From JAVVHE01 sp038238915 (GTDB lineage: Bacteria > Pseudomonadota > Alphaproteobacteria > Sphingomonadales > Sphingomonadaceae), in the NCBI GenBank assembly GCA_038238915.1, contig JBBSFH010000011.1, positions 54,060-118,059 of the forward strand: a stretch of 64,000 nt of DNA, given 5' to 3'. Positions 26,590-34,871 of this stretch are shown one piece after another; positions within the stretch are counted from its first letter, which is position 1; each line of letters begins with the position of its first letter. Made by a program: the position numbers and the translations under genes. The notes below the pieces were generated by a model. The model had not been told where the DNA came from and ran no database searches. It saw only the letters and a list, made by a program, of their open reading frames with translations.

Positions 26590-28587
26590 TCAAAAGGCCT
26601 GGCCGATCGAGACATAGATCGCGATCTTGGAATCGCCCTTGCGCGGGTTGAGTGGGGTCGCGGCATCGAAGCGGATCGGGCCGAACGCGCTGTAATAGCG
26701 CACGCCCAGACCCGCGCCGTACTGGAACGCGCTGAACTTGGGGATTTGGCTGGTGTAGAGCGCTCCCGCGTCGAAGAATGGCACCACGCCGATCGTCTTG
26801 GTTACGCGGTAGCGCAGTTCGAGCGCGAGTTCGGTCGACGAGCGTCCGCCGACCGGACGGTTGTTCGCATCCTTGGGGCCGATGTCCTGATACCCATAGC
26901 CGCGCACCGAGCCGCCGCCGCCGACATACAGGCGTCTTGAAGGAGGGATGGCGTTCAATGGCGCTCCATCGATCGAGCCCAGCACCAGACGCCCGGCGAC
27001 GACGAGGCGCGATCCGAGCGGCTGGTAGATGCTTCCCTCCGCGCGCAGCCTCACGTAGGTGAAGCTGCCCTCGAGGCTGAACTCGGGGCTGGCGCGACCT
27101 GCGAGGCGAAAGCCGCGCGTGGGATCGAGTACATCGTTCGAGCCATCGTAGCCAAGCGTACCCGGGAAGGCGACGAGGAAGAACTGGCGTGTCTGATCGG
27201 TGAGTGTCAGCAAGCCGTGATCGCGTTCGCGCGAGGCCGCGACCTCGACGCCGTAGCTATACGTCCAGTCTTTCTGGAAGATGAGCGTGGTGCGGCGCTG
27301 CACGCTCGCGCCAAGATCGAGCGTGTAACTGTTGAAGGCAGCGGTGTTGAAATGGCCGAGGCTGGACGTGAGCGCGAGACTTTGATCGCGCCGCCGCCAG
27401 TTGGAGAATATGAGATCGCCGCCGATCGACTGTTCGCGGTCTCCCAGCACGACGCGGCCCGTAACCGCGCCTTCGGGTGGAACCAGATTTCGGTGTCGCC
27501 AGCTCGCCTCGATGCGTATGCCGTCGATCGTGTCATATCCCAGCTCGCCCGCTACCGTGCGCGGCTTGGCGGGCGTGACGCGCACCGAGAGATCGGCCAG
27601 CGCAGTGCCATCGGGCGCGAGCTTTTTCTCGGGCAGCACCTGCACGCTGGAAAACAGGCTGGTCGCGATCATCGCGCGCCGCAGATCGTCCACCAGCGCC
27701 TGATCGTAGATCTGGCCGGGCTTGAAGCGGGCGATGACGCGCAGATGCTTTTCGCCCAGATCGGGTTTGCCCCGGGTGGCCAGCGCACCGAAACGCGCGC
27801 GCGGACCGGGCGTAACCGCGAGCTTGTACTGCGCGCGGCGCGTATCGTGATCCACCACGATCTCGGGTTCGGCGATGCGCGCGAACGGATAGCCGATGTT
27901 GGGAAGCGCGATCAGGACGCGGTCGCGCGCATCGATCGTGGCGGCGGCATCAACCGGCGCACCCGGCTTGAGCGCGAGCGCTTGGCGGATCGCATCGGGC
28001 GGGATGATCGGCGCACTATCAATTACGATCGCATCAAACCTGTAACGCTCGCCCGGCGTGACTGCGATCATCACGCTCACTGCACCGCCTGCCGCCGGGG
28101 CGGGCACGATCTTGCTTGCGACCGTCGCGCCGTAGAAGCCGTGCGCGCGCAGCAGCCGATCGAGCAGCGCCTCGTCCGCGCGCGTGCGCAGCTCGATCTG
28201 CGCCAGGTTGGCGCGTTCCTTGGTCGTGCGCAGCGCGGACAGCGTGCGGAACTCTTCGGCCGCTCCGGTCGGCTCGAGTCCGGTCACGCTGAAACGATAC
28301 TGGACGATCGCATCGCTTTCGGGTGCCGCATCGGCAGGGGCGGCGGGAGGGGCGTCCGCGGTCGGCCAGCGCACGCCGAGATCGGGGAGCGGGGGCAGGG
28401 GGAGCGATGGATCGATCACGGGTGCGGCGGGTGCCGCCTTCACCGCTGCCGCTGGCGCTGGCGCTTGCGCATTCGCACAGGTGGCAAATGCTGTCGCACC
28501 GAACAGCGCCACCAGCACCGCACTGGACAAGCACGCGTTGCCGCCACACCTGCGCTTGGCGCGGGCATCTACGCGCGGCGGAGACAT
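26590..28587 (-). CDS. tamA: Autotransporter assembly outer-membrane protein TamA (BamA family)
   Basis: TamA is an Omp85-family outer-membrane barrel. The start at 28587 gives 665 aa, beginning MSPPRVDARAKRRCGG, and a signal-like helix (LSSAVLVALFGATAFATCANA); the longer upstream frame is a shadow of the S24 gene. A proline/alanine linker is followed by POTRA-like repeats. The 16-stranded barrel then carries the GGGGSVRGYGYQDIGPKD stretch and GLGVRYYSAFGPIRFDAATP, the VRGY/F and final-strand signatures. tamB follows in the same direction. Confidence 0.94.
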   Translation of the reverse strand: MSPPRVDARAKRRCGGNACLSSAVLVALFGATAFATCANAQAPAPAAAVKAAPAAPVIDPSLPLPPLPDLGVRWPTADAPPAAPADAAPESDAIVQYRFSVTGLEPTGAAEEFRTLSALRTTKERANLAQIELRTRADEALLDRLLRAHGFYGATVASKIVPAPAAGGAVSVMIAVTPGERYRFDAIVIDSAPIIPPDAIRQALALKPGAPVDAAATIDARDRVLIALPNIGYPFARIAEPEIVVDHDTRRAQYKLAVTPGPRARFGALATRGKPDLGEKHLRVIARFKPGQIYDQALVDDLRRAMIATSLFSSVQVLPEKKLAPDGTALADLSVRVTPAKPRTVAGELGYDTIDGIRIEASWRHRNLVPPEGAVTGRVVLGDREQSIGGDLIFSNWRRRDQSLALTSSLGHFNTAAFNSYTLDLGASVQRRTTLIFQKDWTYSYGVEVAASRERDHGLLTLTDQTRQFFLVAFPGTLGYDGSNDVLDPTRGFRLAGRASPEFSLEGSFTYVRLRAEGSIYQPLGSRLVVAGRLVLGSIDGAPLNAIPPSRRLYVGGGGSVRGYGYQDIGPKDANNRPVGGRSSTELALELRYRVTKTIGVVPFFDAGALYTSQIPKFSAFQYGAGLGVRYYSAFGPIRFDAATPLNPRKGDSKIAIYVSIGQAF

Positions 28588-28594
28588 TTCAGCT

Positions 28595-28768
28595 ATGCCA
28601 GTCGGCGGCGGTATTTTCCTGTGTATCGCACTGATCGCAGGGTTCCTGATCGGTGTGCGCGAAGGCCAGGGCACGGCGGGAATGCTCATCGGATTTGGCG
28701 TGGGGCTCCTCGGCGCGATCCTGGTCGGCGCATGGGATGAGCGCAGGCGCAAGCGGAACCGCGCCTGA
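28595..28768 (+). CDS. 57-aa small membrane protein, divergent from tamA
   Basis: The ATG at 28595 opens MPVGGGIFLCIALIAGFLIG and a second hydrophobic stretch (MLIGFGVGLLGAILVGAW), ending in a basic tail DERRRKRNRA. Two membrane helices with positive charges at the C-terminus suggest a real small inner-membrane protein. GGAG lies twelve bases before the start, further than ideal. Its start is only 7 bp from the divergent tamA start, which is unusual. I do not recognise a family. Confidence 0.5.
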   Translation: MPVGGGIFLCIALIAGFLIGVREGQGTAGMLIGFGVGLLGAILVGAWDERRRKRNRA

Positions 28769-28787
28769 ACCGCAGCAAAACCGCAGC

Positions 28788-29432
28788 TCACAGGAATTTT
28801 CGGCCAGCCCATACGACGCGCCCAACGATTGTGAGCGCGGCCGCGTCGCATCCCACCCAATCGGGATAGGATTGGTTGTCGCTGGCGACCGTGGCCGAGC
28901 GGCTTGCGGGGTTGATCGCGAGGCGCTTGACGATCAGCGCGCCATCGAGGCTGAGCGCGTAAAGGCCGTCGCGCAGGCACCCTGCACCGTCGCCGGTATC
29001 GATCACGAGGTGATCGCCCGGCACCAGCGTGGGCAGCATCGCATCGCCCTCCACCCGAAGCAGCGCGAGCGCGTCGACGGCACCCGACGCGAGTTCGCCC
29101 ACCCAACTTGCGTGGAAGGCGAGACCGAATGCCGCGGCCGCTGGTTGCAGTGCGCGGATGCGAACGAAGTCGGTAGGCGCGGCCGCATCCGAGGGACGCG
29201 CGGCGACGGGGAGCGGAGTTTCGTCCGGCTCGCCGATTGCTGACGGTGCGATGCCCAAATGCCGCGCGATCTTCTGACGATCGACCGCTTCGAGCATGCG
29301 CGGCACGCCTCGGCGCACATATTGCTGGATATACGTGGGGTTACGGCCGAGCAGCCGCGACAGCGACGCATAGGTGTGGCCGTGCGTGCGCAGCTCCCGA
29401 TCGAGCGCAGCACGAGCTTCGTAATCATCCAT
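28788..29432 (-). CDS. S24/LexA-like repressor lacking the catalytic serine
   Basis: The 214-aa protein has an N-terminal helix-turn-helix-like region (TYASLSRLLGRNPTYIQQYV, residues 20-39) and a C-terminal S24 peptidase fold. The motif normally read as GDSM is GDAM (Ala131), while the lysine of the dyad is kept in ALIVKRLA (Lys169). LexA/CI-type self-cleavage is therefore not expected, so it may be a permanent or ligand-controlled repressor. A -35 TTGTCT, 17-bp spacer and -10 TATTGT lie 40-70 bp upstream of the ATG at 29432. It faces the small gene at 29547. Confidence 0.85.
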   Translation of the reverse strand: MDDYEARAALDRELRTHGHTYASLSRLLGRNPTYIQQYVRRGVPRMLEAVDRQKIARHLGIAPSAIGEPDETPLPVAARPSDAAAPTDFVRIRALQPAAAAFGLAFHASWVGELASGAVDALALLRVEGDAMLPTLVPGDHLVIDTGDGAGCLRDGLYALSLDGALIVKRLAINPASRSATVASDNQSYPDWVGCDAAALTIVGRVVWAGRKFL

Positions 29433-29447
29433 GTCCCGCTTTTACTT

Positions 29448-29502
29448 TACTTGTCGTTACTGGGGTAAAAACAATAAAGCTAGGTTTTTCCCTAGACAAG
29501 TA
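29448..29502. promoter_or_regulatory. Divergent promoter/operator between the S24 repressor and the small HTH-like gene
   Basis: TACTTGTC at 29448-29455 and GACAAGTA at 29495-29502 form a perfect 8-bp inverted repeat, 39 bp apart. A second inverted repeat, CTAGG-TTTTTC-CCTAG, lies at 29480-29495. On the minus strand TTGTCT (29499-29494) and TATTGT (29476-29471) are 17 bp apart, a good sigma-70 promoter for the repressor gene. On the plus strand TTGTCG (29451-29456) with ATAAAG (29474-29479) could serve the other direction. The repeats overlap both promoters, as expected for autoregulation. Confidence 0.55.
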
Positions 29503-29546
29503 GGAAAGCACGACCACTATGGATGTATTGTGAGTCGGGGTTGGGA

Positions 29547-29747
29547 ATGCAGATGGCGGCGACTTTGTTGCGAGCGATCGAGCTGGGTCTGGCGCGTGCA
29601 AGCATGAAACCCTCGCGTTTTGGGCGCGAGGTCGCGGGCGATCCCCGGCTGGTGTTCGATCTGCGTAACGGGCGTCAACCGAGCGCGCGCGTCGAGGCGC
29701 GGGTTCGCAATTACCTAGAGCAACTTGAGCAGGAGAGCGTTCAATGA
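29547..29747 (+). CDS. 66-aa helix-rich protein, probable small DNA-binding (Cro-like) protein
   Basis: The ATG at 29547 gives MQMAATLLRAIELGLARASM followed by a KPSRFGREVAGDPRLVFDLR-type segment and a terminal helix ending LEQLEQESVQ; a second Met two codons on (29553) has GGGA at better spacing. The SRFGREVAGDPRLVFDLRNG part reads like a helix-turn-helix in which a phage-repressor recognition helix would sit. It is divergent from the S24 repressor and overlaps the next gene as ATGA. The DNA-binding role is inference. Confidence 0.6.
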   Translation: MQMAATLLRAIELGLARASMKPSRFGREVAGDPRLVFDLRNGRQPSARVEARVRNYLEQLEQESVQ

Positions 29748-30088
29748 AACCCTTCATCCAAGACGGTCACACCCTCGCGCTGCGCGCGGTTCGCACGCTG
29801 ATCGGCGAGGGGGACGCGCTGCGCCTGATCGTCGAATCGATCGAGACGACCGATTGGGCGAGCGCGACGTTTGTCGGCAAGCGCCACGGCTGCGATCTGC
29901 GGATCGAAGGGGGTGAGGCGGGGGTCGTGGCTGCAATCGATCGTCTGCGGCGCGATCTGCCCACGATCGATGTTGCGGCGTGCGGATATTTCCTGGCGGA
30001 CGCCGCGCTCGAAGGCTTCGCGTTGACGCTCGACGGTGCGCGGACGGTGGCGAGCGTGACGGTGGGCGCGCTGACGATCGAGGATTGA
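29744..30088 (+). CDS. 114-aa protein of unknown function
   Basis: The product starts MKPFIQDGHTLALRAVRTLI and contains alternating beta and helix segments, with no signal peptide or membrane helix; it is probably cytosolic. Two cysteines (near residues 50 and 80) are present. I do not recognise a family. The start overlaps the stop of the 66-aa gene (ATGA), so the two are translated together. The convergent gene at 30093 begins 4 bp after the stop. Codon use looks like that of neighbours. Confidence 0.65.
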   Translation: MKPFIQDGHTLALRAVRTLIGEGDALRLIVESIETTDWASATFVGKRHGCDLRIEGGEAGVVAAIDRLRRDLPTIDVAACGYFLADAALEGFALTLDGARTVASVTVGALTIED

Positions 30089-30092
30089 GCGT

Positions 30093-30944
30093 TCACGCGA
30101 GGTCGGAACGATCGCCAAGCCCGGCGCGCAGGTTGCGCGCCGCCTGCGCCAGCGCATGGCGCAGCGCAGGATCGCCTGGCGGCGGCAGCGCGCGTGCGGA
30201 TGGCGCGGCGGGCTGGGCGCTGATCAAAGGGGTAGGCGTGCGTTGCAGCGCACGCACGGTTCCGGCGATCTCCGCGAGTTGCTGCGCCATCTGCTGGAGC
30301 CGTGCGTCGAGCGAATCGAAGCGATTCGACACGCCGATCGGGCCGTGCTGCGACAGTGCGGCAAGCGCGGCCTCGATCCGCGCTGCTGCGTCGCCGGTGG
30401 CTGCGCCATCGACGGGGAGCGGCGCGGGCGTGGGCGGTTCGGTAGAGAGGGCAGGGGCTTCGTGGCGTTCGAGCGGGGCGGGCACCGTGGTATCGGCCAC
30501 CGGCGCTTCTTCTGCAGGCGCAACCGGTACCGTCGCGACGATCACCGGTTCTTCCGCGACGGGCACTTCGGCAACTATCGGTTCCTCTCCGACAGGCGCG
30601 GCGATTGGCGCGGCCATCTGTGCGGGCGTGCGCCAGCCGCTCATGTCCGAGACTGCCGTCGCGAGGGGCGGATCGAACACCGCGTCCTCGTCCTCCAGCT
30701 CCGCCGGACGGCCGAACAGGCGGCCGAGCACCCACGCAAGCACACCGCCGAACACGAGCGCACTGGCTGCCAACGCCAGTCGCGCCGACTGGCCGAGCGG
30801 CGGCGCAGCGCGCGGCGTGAGCCGTTCGAGCCCGAGCACTGCGACCGCGTGATCGAGCACCTCGCCCGGGACGATCAGCGCGGCGGTTGCCAGCGCAATG
30901 CCCACGGCCAAACCTGCGATCCGCCACTGCGTCGAACTGTTCAT
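30093..30944 (-). CDS. Hypothetical membrane protein with proline/alanine linker and coiled coil
   Basis: The 283-aa product has two predicted N-terminal helices (GLAVGIALATAALIVPGEVL and LALAASALVFGGVLAWVLG). An acidic, Pro/Ala/Glu/Val-rich linker of about 120 residues follows, with repeated VPVAEEPVI-type units. A helical, coiled-coil-like segment (LDARLQQMAQQLAEIAGTVR) comes before the C-terminus. It resembles scaffold proteins of envelope machines, but no family is recognised. Its ATG overlaps the stop of the exosortase-associated glycosyltransferase gene, so it is the last gene of that operon. Confidence 0.65.
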   Translation of the reverse strand: MNSSTQWRIAGLAVGIALATAALIVPGEVLDHAVAVLGLERLTPRAAPPLGQSARLALAASALVFGGVLAWVLGRLFGRPAELEDEDAVFDPPLATAVSDMSGWRTPAQMAAPIAAPVGEEPIVAEVPVAEEPVIVATVPVAPAEEAPVADTTVPAPLERHEAPALSTEPPTPAPLPVDGAATGDAAARIEAALAALSQHGPIGVSNRFDSLDARLQQMAQQLAEIAGTVRALQRTPTPLISAQPAAPSARALPPPGDPALRHALAQAARNLRAGLGDRSDLA

Positions 30945-32146
30945 AATGGTTTTCCTTGCATCAGCCGCGCATAGACGGGCGCATAATTGGCGACCGATCG
31001 ATCCCAGTTACGCTCCGCCGCCACAAACGCCCGCGCGCGTGCGCGGCGTTCGGGCCAGGAGGCGCGATCGGCGAACAGATCGCCCACCGCCTGCGCGAGC
31101 GCATCGGGACTGTCCGGCTCGAAGAGCGTACCCGTCTCGCCGTCAGCGATCAGCTCGCGGTGCCCGCCGACATCGCTCGCGGCGACGAGTTTCTCCTGCG
31201 CCATCGCTTCCAATGGTTTCAAGGGCGTGACCAGTTCGGTCAAACGCATCGCCTTGCGCGGGTAAACGAGGACATCCACGAGGCCATAGTAGCGCTCGAC
31301 ATGCGCTTGCGGAACACGCCCGATGAAATGAATGCGCGCGGCCGCTGGGGAGGCGGCGGCGGCGGTCTTGAGCATGGGTTCCATCGGTCCGCCGCCCACC
31401 AACAGCAGGTGCAGCGTGGGCCGCAGCGCCACCAGGCGGGGCATGGCGGCGATCAGATCGTCCAACCCCTCGTAATCGTAGAAGGAGCCGATGAAGCCGA
31501 TGACCTCGGCGCCCGCCAGCCCGAGTTCGGCGGCGAGGGCATCGTCGCGAGGGCCGGGCTGACCGAATTGTTCGAGATCGACCGCGTTGGGGATGGAAAA
31601 CATCTTCGCGGGATCGATGCCGCGTCCGCGCAGGTCCGCGAGCAGCCCGTCGCAGATCGCGCCGACCGCATCCGCACGCTCACACACGCGCGTTTCGAGC
31701 GCCTTGATGGCGCGGTATCGCAGCGAGCCTTCGCGCCCGGTGCCGTTGCCCACCGCAGCATCCTCCCAGAAGGCGCGGATTTCATAGACGAGCGGCAGTC
31801 CCCGCCGTTTCGCCACGCGCCCCGCCGCCATCGCGGTCAGCAGCGGCGAGTGCGCGTGCAGAATATCGGGCCGTGTCTCCTCGACCAGCGCATCGAGCCG
31901 ACGCTCGGTCGCCGCAATCTCGGCGAGTTCGCGCCACGCCGGCGGCCGCTTGGGCGGCGCGGGGGTGCGGTGGAACACCAGACCGTCGGCGGTTTCGGGA
32001 TCGGGGCCCGCCATCGTGTGGCGCGGCGTGGTCAGGTGCACCGTCTCCCACCCGCGCCGTCGCTGGCCGAGCATCAGCGCGCGGCTGCGAAAGCTGTAGC
32101 CGCTGTGCAGCGGCAGCGAGTGATCGAAGACGTGGAGGATTCGCAT
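30941..32146 (-). CDS. Exosortase A system-associated glycosyltransferase (GT4 family)
   Basis: The 401-aa protein begins MRILHVFDHSLPLHSGYSFR, the characteristic opening of the PEP-CTERM/exosortase A-associated glycosyltransferases (Daro_2409 type). It continues with GT4 features: HAHSPLLTAMAAGRVAK, FSIPNAVDLEQF, VIGFIGSFYDYEGLDDLIAA and a C-terminal MAQEKLVAASDVGGHRELI donor-binding segment. The predicted role is sugar transfer in exopolysaccharide assembly on the inner face of the membrane. It directly follows a second GT4 gene and overlaps the next gene by ATGA. Confidence 0.88.
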   Translation of the reverse strand: MRILHVFDHSLPLHSGYSFRSRALMLGQRRRGWETVHLTTPRHTMAGPDPETADGLVFHRTPAPPKRPPAWRELAEIAATERRLDALVEETRPDILHAHSPLLTAMAAGRVAKRRGLPLVYEIRAFWEDAAVGNGTGREGSLRYRAIKALETRVCERADAVGAICDGLLADLRGRGIDPAKMFSIPNAVDLEQFGQPGPRDDALAAELGLAGAEVIGFIGSFYDYEGLDDLIAAMPRLVALRPTLHLLLVGGGPMEPMLKTAAAASPAAARIHFIGRVPQAHVERYYGLVDVLVYPRKAMRLTELVTPLKPLEAMAQEKLVAASDVGGHRELIADGETGTLFEPDSPDALAQAVGDLFADRASWPERRARARAFVAAERNWDRSVANYAPVYARLMQGKPL

Positions 32147-33475
32147 CTAGAGTGCGATGCCGAGCGTGCGCGCGAACGCATCGATCGCCGCGAACTGGTG
32201 GCGGCGATCATAGCGATCGACATCGGCTACCGGCAGATCGGGCAGGCGCGGATGCATGCCCTTCTGGGCCAAGCGCGCGCGCAGCCACTCGGCGATCGTC
32301 GCGGGATCGTTCGAGACCAGCCCGAAGCCGCCCTCGCGCACGATCGTCGCCGCCTCGCCGGTCTCCGAGCCGACAGAGAGGATCGGACGACGCGCGCCGA
32401 TATATTCGAACAGTTTGCCGGGAATCACATCGTCCTCGCGCGGATCGTCCCAGCGGCAGAGCAGCAACACGTCCGCCTGACGCTCGATGCGCAGGATGTC
32501 GCGGCGCGGCACGAGCGGGTGGAACTCGACGCTGGCTTGGAGGCCGAGTTCGGCGACGACGCGTGCGACATAGGCGCCTTCGTCATGGTGGAAGCGCACG
32601 AGCACGCGGGCGCGATCTGGTGCATCGAGCCTTGCGAGCGCTTCGAGCAGCGGCCTCGCGTCCCGCCTGCCCGCGTAGATCACCCCGGCGTGGAGGATGG
32701 TCAGGCGCGCAGGATCGAGCGCGGGCTCGGCGTCGAGGCCCGCGTAGTCATCGGGATCGAAGCCATTGAACGCGGTGATGGTGGGCTTGGCGTGATCGCG
32801 GCGCAGCGTTTCGGCTGCGCCCTGCGTGACCGCGACAAAGCCAGTGGCGTGGCGCAGCACCGCCTCCGCCATCCCCTGCGACCGCGCGAGCAGCCAGCCG
32901 GGGCGATCATCATAGGGGTTGCCGGTCCACAGATCGCGCAACTCGGCGATCCAGGGGGTCGGCGAGGCGGAGGCGAGCCGCGCGGCCAGCCGGTGCGAGG
33001 ATTGCGGAGGACCTGAGGAATAGATCAGATCGGCTGGCCATGCGTCCGCCATCCGTTGGGCGGGCATCGCCCACGAGCCAACCCAGCGGCTGTAGCGATC
33101 GGGCGTCGTTTTCCACTGCTGATAGAGTGTCTTCAAACGAGCAAGCGGGCCGGGCGCGGAGGATGGGGCGGTGAGGGCAGGTGCCGCGCGTTCCGGCGCG
33201 GGTCGATCGGCGGCTTCGGTCCACGGCAGATGCGCAACCTCAACACCGTTCGCCTGCGTGAAGGCAATCGGCGCGCCGAAGTGATTGGTCGCAGGCGGCG
33301 GCATCGCGCCCGCGATCGCATGGCCCGAATCGCGCCAGAGATCGACATTGCGTATCGACAGTATCCGCACCGAATGCCCCGCCGCTGCCCAGTGCTGCGC
33401 GAGTTTGGGCGGACGAACCGCGCCGACCGGAGCGAAGGGGGGATAATAGCCCGAGACGAACAGGATGCGCGCCAC
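32147..33475 (-). CDS. GT4-type glycosyltransferase of the exosortase-associated locus
   Basis: The 442-aa protein starts at a GTG directly after the wecB stop and reads MARILFVSGYYPPFAPVGAV. Rossmann-like N-terminal and C-terminal halves are visible: YSSGPPQSSHRLAARLA, TAFNGFDPDDYAGLD, ILHAGVIYAGRRDARPLLE, and DDVIPGKLFEYIGARRPIL, which is the nucleotide-sugar binding end. The donor and acceptor are unknown. The gene sits between wecB and the exosortase-associated transferase, all on one strand. Confidence 0.85.
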   Translation of the reverse strand: MARILFVSGYYPPFAPVGAVRPPKLAQHWAAAGHSVRILSIRNVDLWRDSGHAIAGAMPPPATNHFGAPIAFTQANGVEVAHLPWTEAADRPAPERAAPALTAPSSAPGPLARLKTLYQQWKTTPDRYSRWVGSWAMPAQRMADAWPADLIYSSGPPQSSHRLAARLASASPTPWIAELRDLWTGNPYDDRPGWLLARSQGMAEAVLRHATGFVAVTQGAAETLRRDHAKPTITAFNGFDPDDYAGLDAEPALDPARLTILHAGVIYAGRRDARPLLEALARLDAPDRARVLVRFHHDEGAYVARVVAELGLQASVEFHPLVPRRDILRIERQADVLLLCRWDDPREDDVIPGKLFEYIGARRPILSVGSETGEAATIVREGGFGLVSNDPATIAEWLRARLAQKGMHPRLPDLPVADVDRYDRRHQFAAIDAFARTLGIAL

Positions 33476-34594
33476 TCAGGCCGCGTGCGCGGCGAGCAAA
33501 GCGGCGGCATCGCGGCGCGCGCGAAGATCGGCAACGCATCGCTCGGCGGTATGCCCGTCCCAGCGATCGGGCCGCCGACCCGCTCCCGGCGGCTGCGCCA
33601 GCGCCGCATCGAGTTCCTCGAGTGCGGTTGCGAGCGTGACGAGCCGGTTGGTCCCCTCGCTGACCGTAATCGGCCGTTCGGTGTTTTCGCGCAGCGTGAG
33701 GCATGGGATGCCCAGGAACGTCGTCTCCTCCTGGATGCCGCCCGAATCGGTCAACACCGCGCGCGCGCCCGCGAGCAATCCCATGAAGCGGTTGTACGCC
33801 TGCGGTTCGACCAGCTTGACGCCCGCCGCTTCGAGGCGTGGCACGAACCCCGCCGCGTCCAGCCGGGGACGCGTGCGGGGATGCACCGGGAACACCAGCG
33901 GCAGCCGCGCCGCCGCCGCGACGAGCAGATCGACCAGCGGCCCGAGTTGCGCGGGATCGTCGACATTGGACGGCCGGTGCAGCGTGACGATCCCATAGCC
34001 GCCGGGTTCCAGCCCGAGCGATTGCGGCGCGCGTTCGCCCGCGATCCTCGGCTGCGCGGCCACCAGACTATCGATCATGATATTGCCAACGCGCGTGATG
34101 CGCGCCGCCGGAATCCCCTCGGCGATCAGATTGGCGTCCGCATCGGGGGAGGGTGTCCACAGCACATCGGCGAGCACGTCGGTCACCAGCCGGTTCACTT
34201 CCTCGGGCATCCGCCGGTCGCGCGAGCGCAGGCCCGCTTCCAAATGCACGGTGCGCAGGCCGAGCTTGGCTCCCACCATCGCGCACGCGGCGGTGGGGTT
34301 CACGTCGCCCACCACCACCAGCCAGTCTGGCCGGTCCGCGAGCGCGATCGCCTCGTAGGCGATCATCACGCCGCCGGTCTGCTGCGCGTGGCTGCCGCTG
34401 CCCACGCCCAGATGGTGATCGGGCTTGGGCATGCCGAGATCGCGGAAGAAATCGTCCGACATGTTCGCGTCATAGTGCTGGCCGGTGTGGACCAACACCG
34501 GCGTGAAATCCGCTGCGGTGTGGAGCGCGCGCCACAGCGGGGCGACCTTCATGAAGTTCGGCCGGGCGGCGGCGATCAGATGCACTCGTTCCAC
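33476..34594 (-). CDS. wecB: Non-hydrolysing UDP-N-acetylglucosamine 2-epimerase
   Basis: The enzyme interconverts UDP-GlcNAc and UDP-ManNAc, providing a sugar for exopolysaccharide. The 372-aa protein starts at a GTG (34594). Family marks are FMKVAPLWRAL, VLVHTGQHYDANMSDDFF, HLEAGLRSRDRRMPEEVNRL, VTLHRPSNVDD, and TDSGGIQEETTFLGIPCLTL with LRENTERPIT. It is the first gene of the minus-strand exosortase-associated unit and is divergent from the small peptide gene at 34724. About 130 bp lie between them. Confidence 0.93.
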   Translation of the reverse strand: MERVHLIAAARPNFMKVAPLWRALHTAADFTPVLVHTGQHYDANMSDDFFRDLGMPKPDHHLGVGSGSHAQQTGGVMIAYEAIALADRPDWLVVVGDVNPTAACAMVGAKLGLRTVHLEAGLRSRDRRMPEEVNRLVTDVLADVLWTPSPDADANLIAEGIPAARITRVGNIMIDSLVAAQPRIAGERAPQSLGLEPGGYGIVTLHRPSNVDDPAQLGPLVDLLVAAAARLPLVFPVHPRTRPRLDAAGFVPRLEAAGVKLVEPQAYNRFMGLLAGARAVLTDSGGIQEETTFLGIPCLTLRENTERPITVSEGTNRLVTLATALEELDAALAQPPGAGRRPDRWDGHTAERCVADLRARRDAAALLAAHAA

Positions 34595-34723
34595 GCGTCA
34601 CCCCGGTCGCCGCCAACGTGTCGCGCCTTAGCGCCGTGCGGCCGCCGCTGGCAACCGCGACGAACCTTTGCCGTCGCTCACCGCTTCTGCTACCCGGCCA
34701 AAAGCCACAGACGGGGGACCGCC

Positions 34724-34867
34724 ATGCTCGATAATCTCGCTCTGTTCTTCGTTCATGCCTCGCTCGGCATTCTGGTCTACCGGCTGATCACGCGCCCCGA
34801 TCCCGAGGATTTGGCAAGCCCGCGCGCCAAACCGATCGATCGCTTCGCCCGGCGTCCCCGAGGCTGA
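34724..34867 (+). CDS. 47-aa small membrane peptide before the O-glycosylation ligase gene
   Basis: The ATG at 34724 opens MLDNLALFFVHASLGILVYR and ends with a basic tail DRFARRPRG. A strong GGGGGA ribosome-binding site lies six bases upstream. It has one likely membrane helix (residues 5-23). The stop is 4 bp before the start of the exosortase-associated ligase, so they are co-transcribed. I do not recognise a family; similar short frames may be common in such loci, which a search could test. Confidence 0.6.
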   Translation: MLDNLALFFVHASLGILVYRLITRPDPEDLASPRAKPIDRFARRPRG

Positions 34868-34871
34868 GCCG

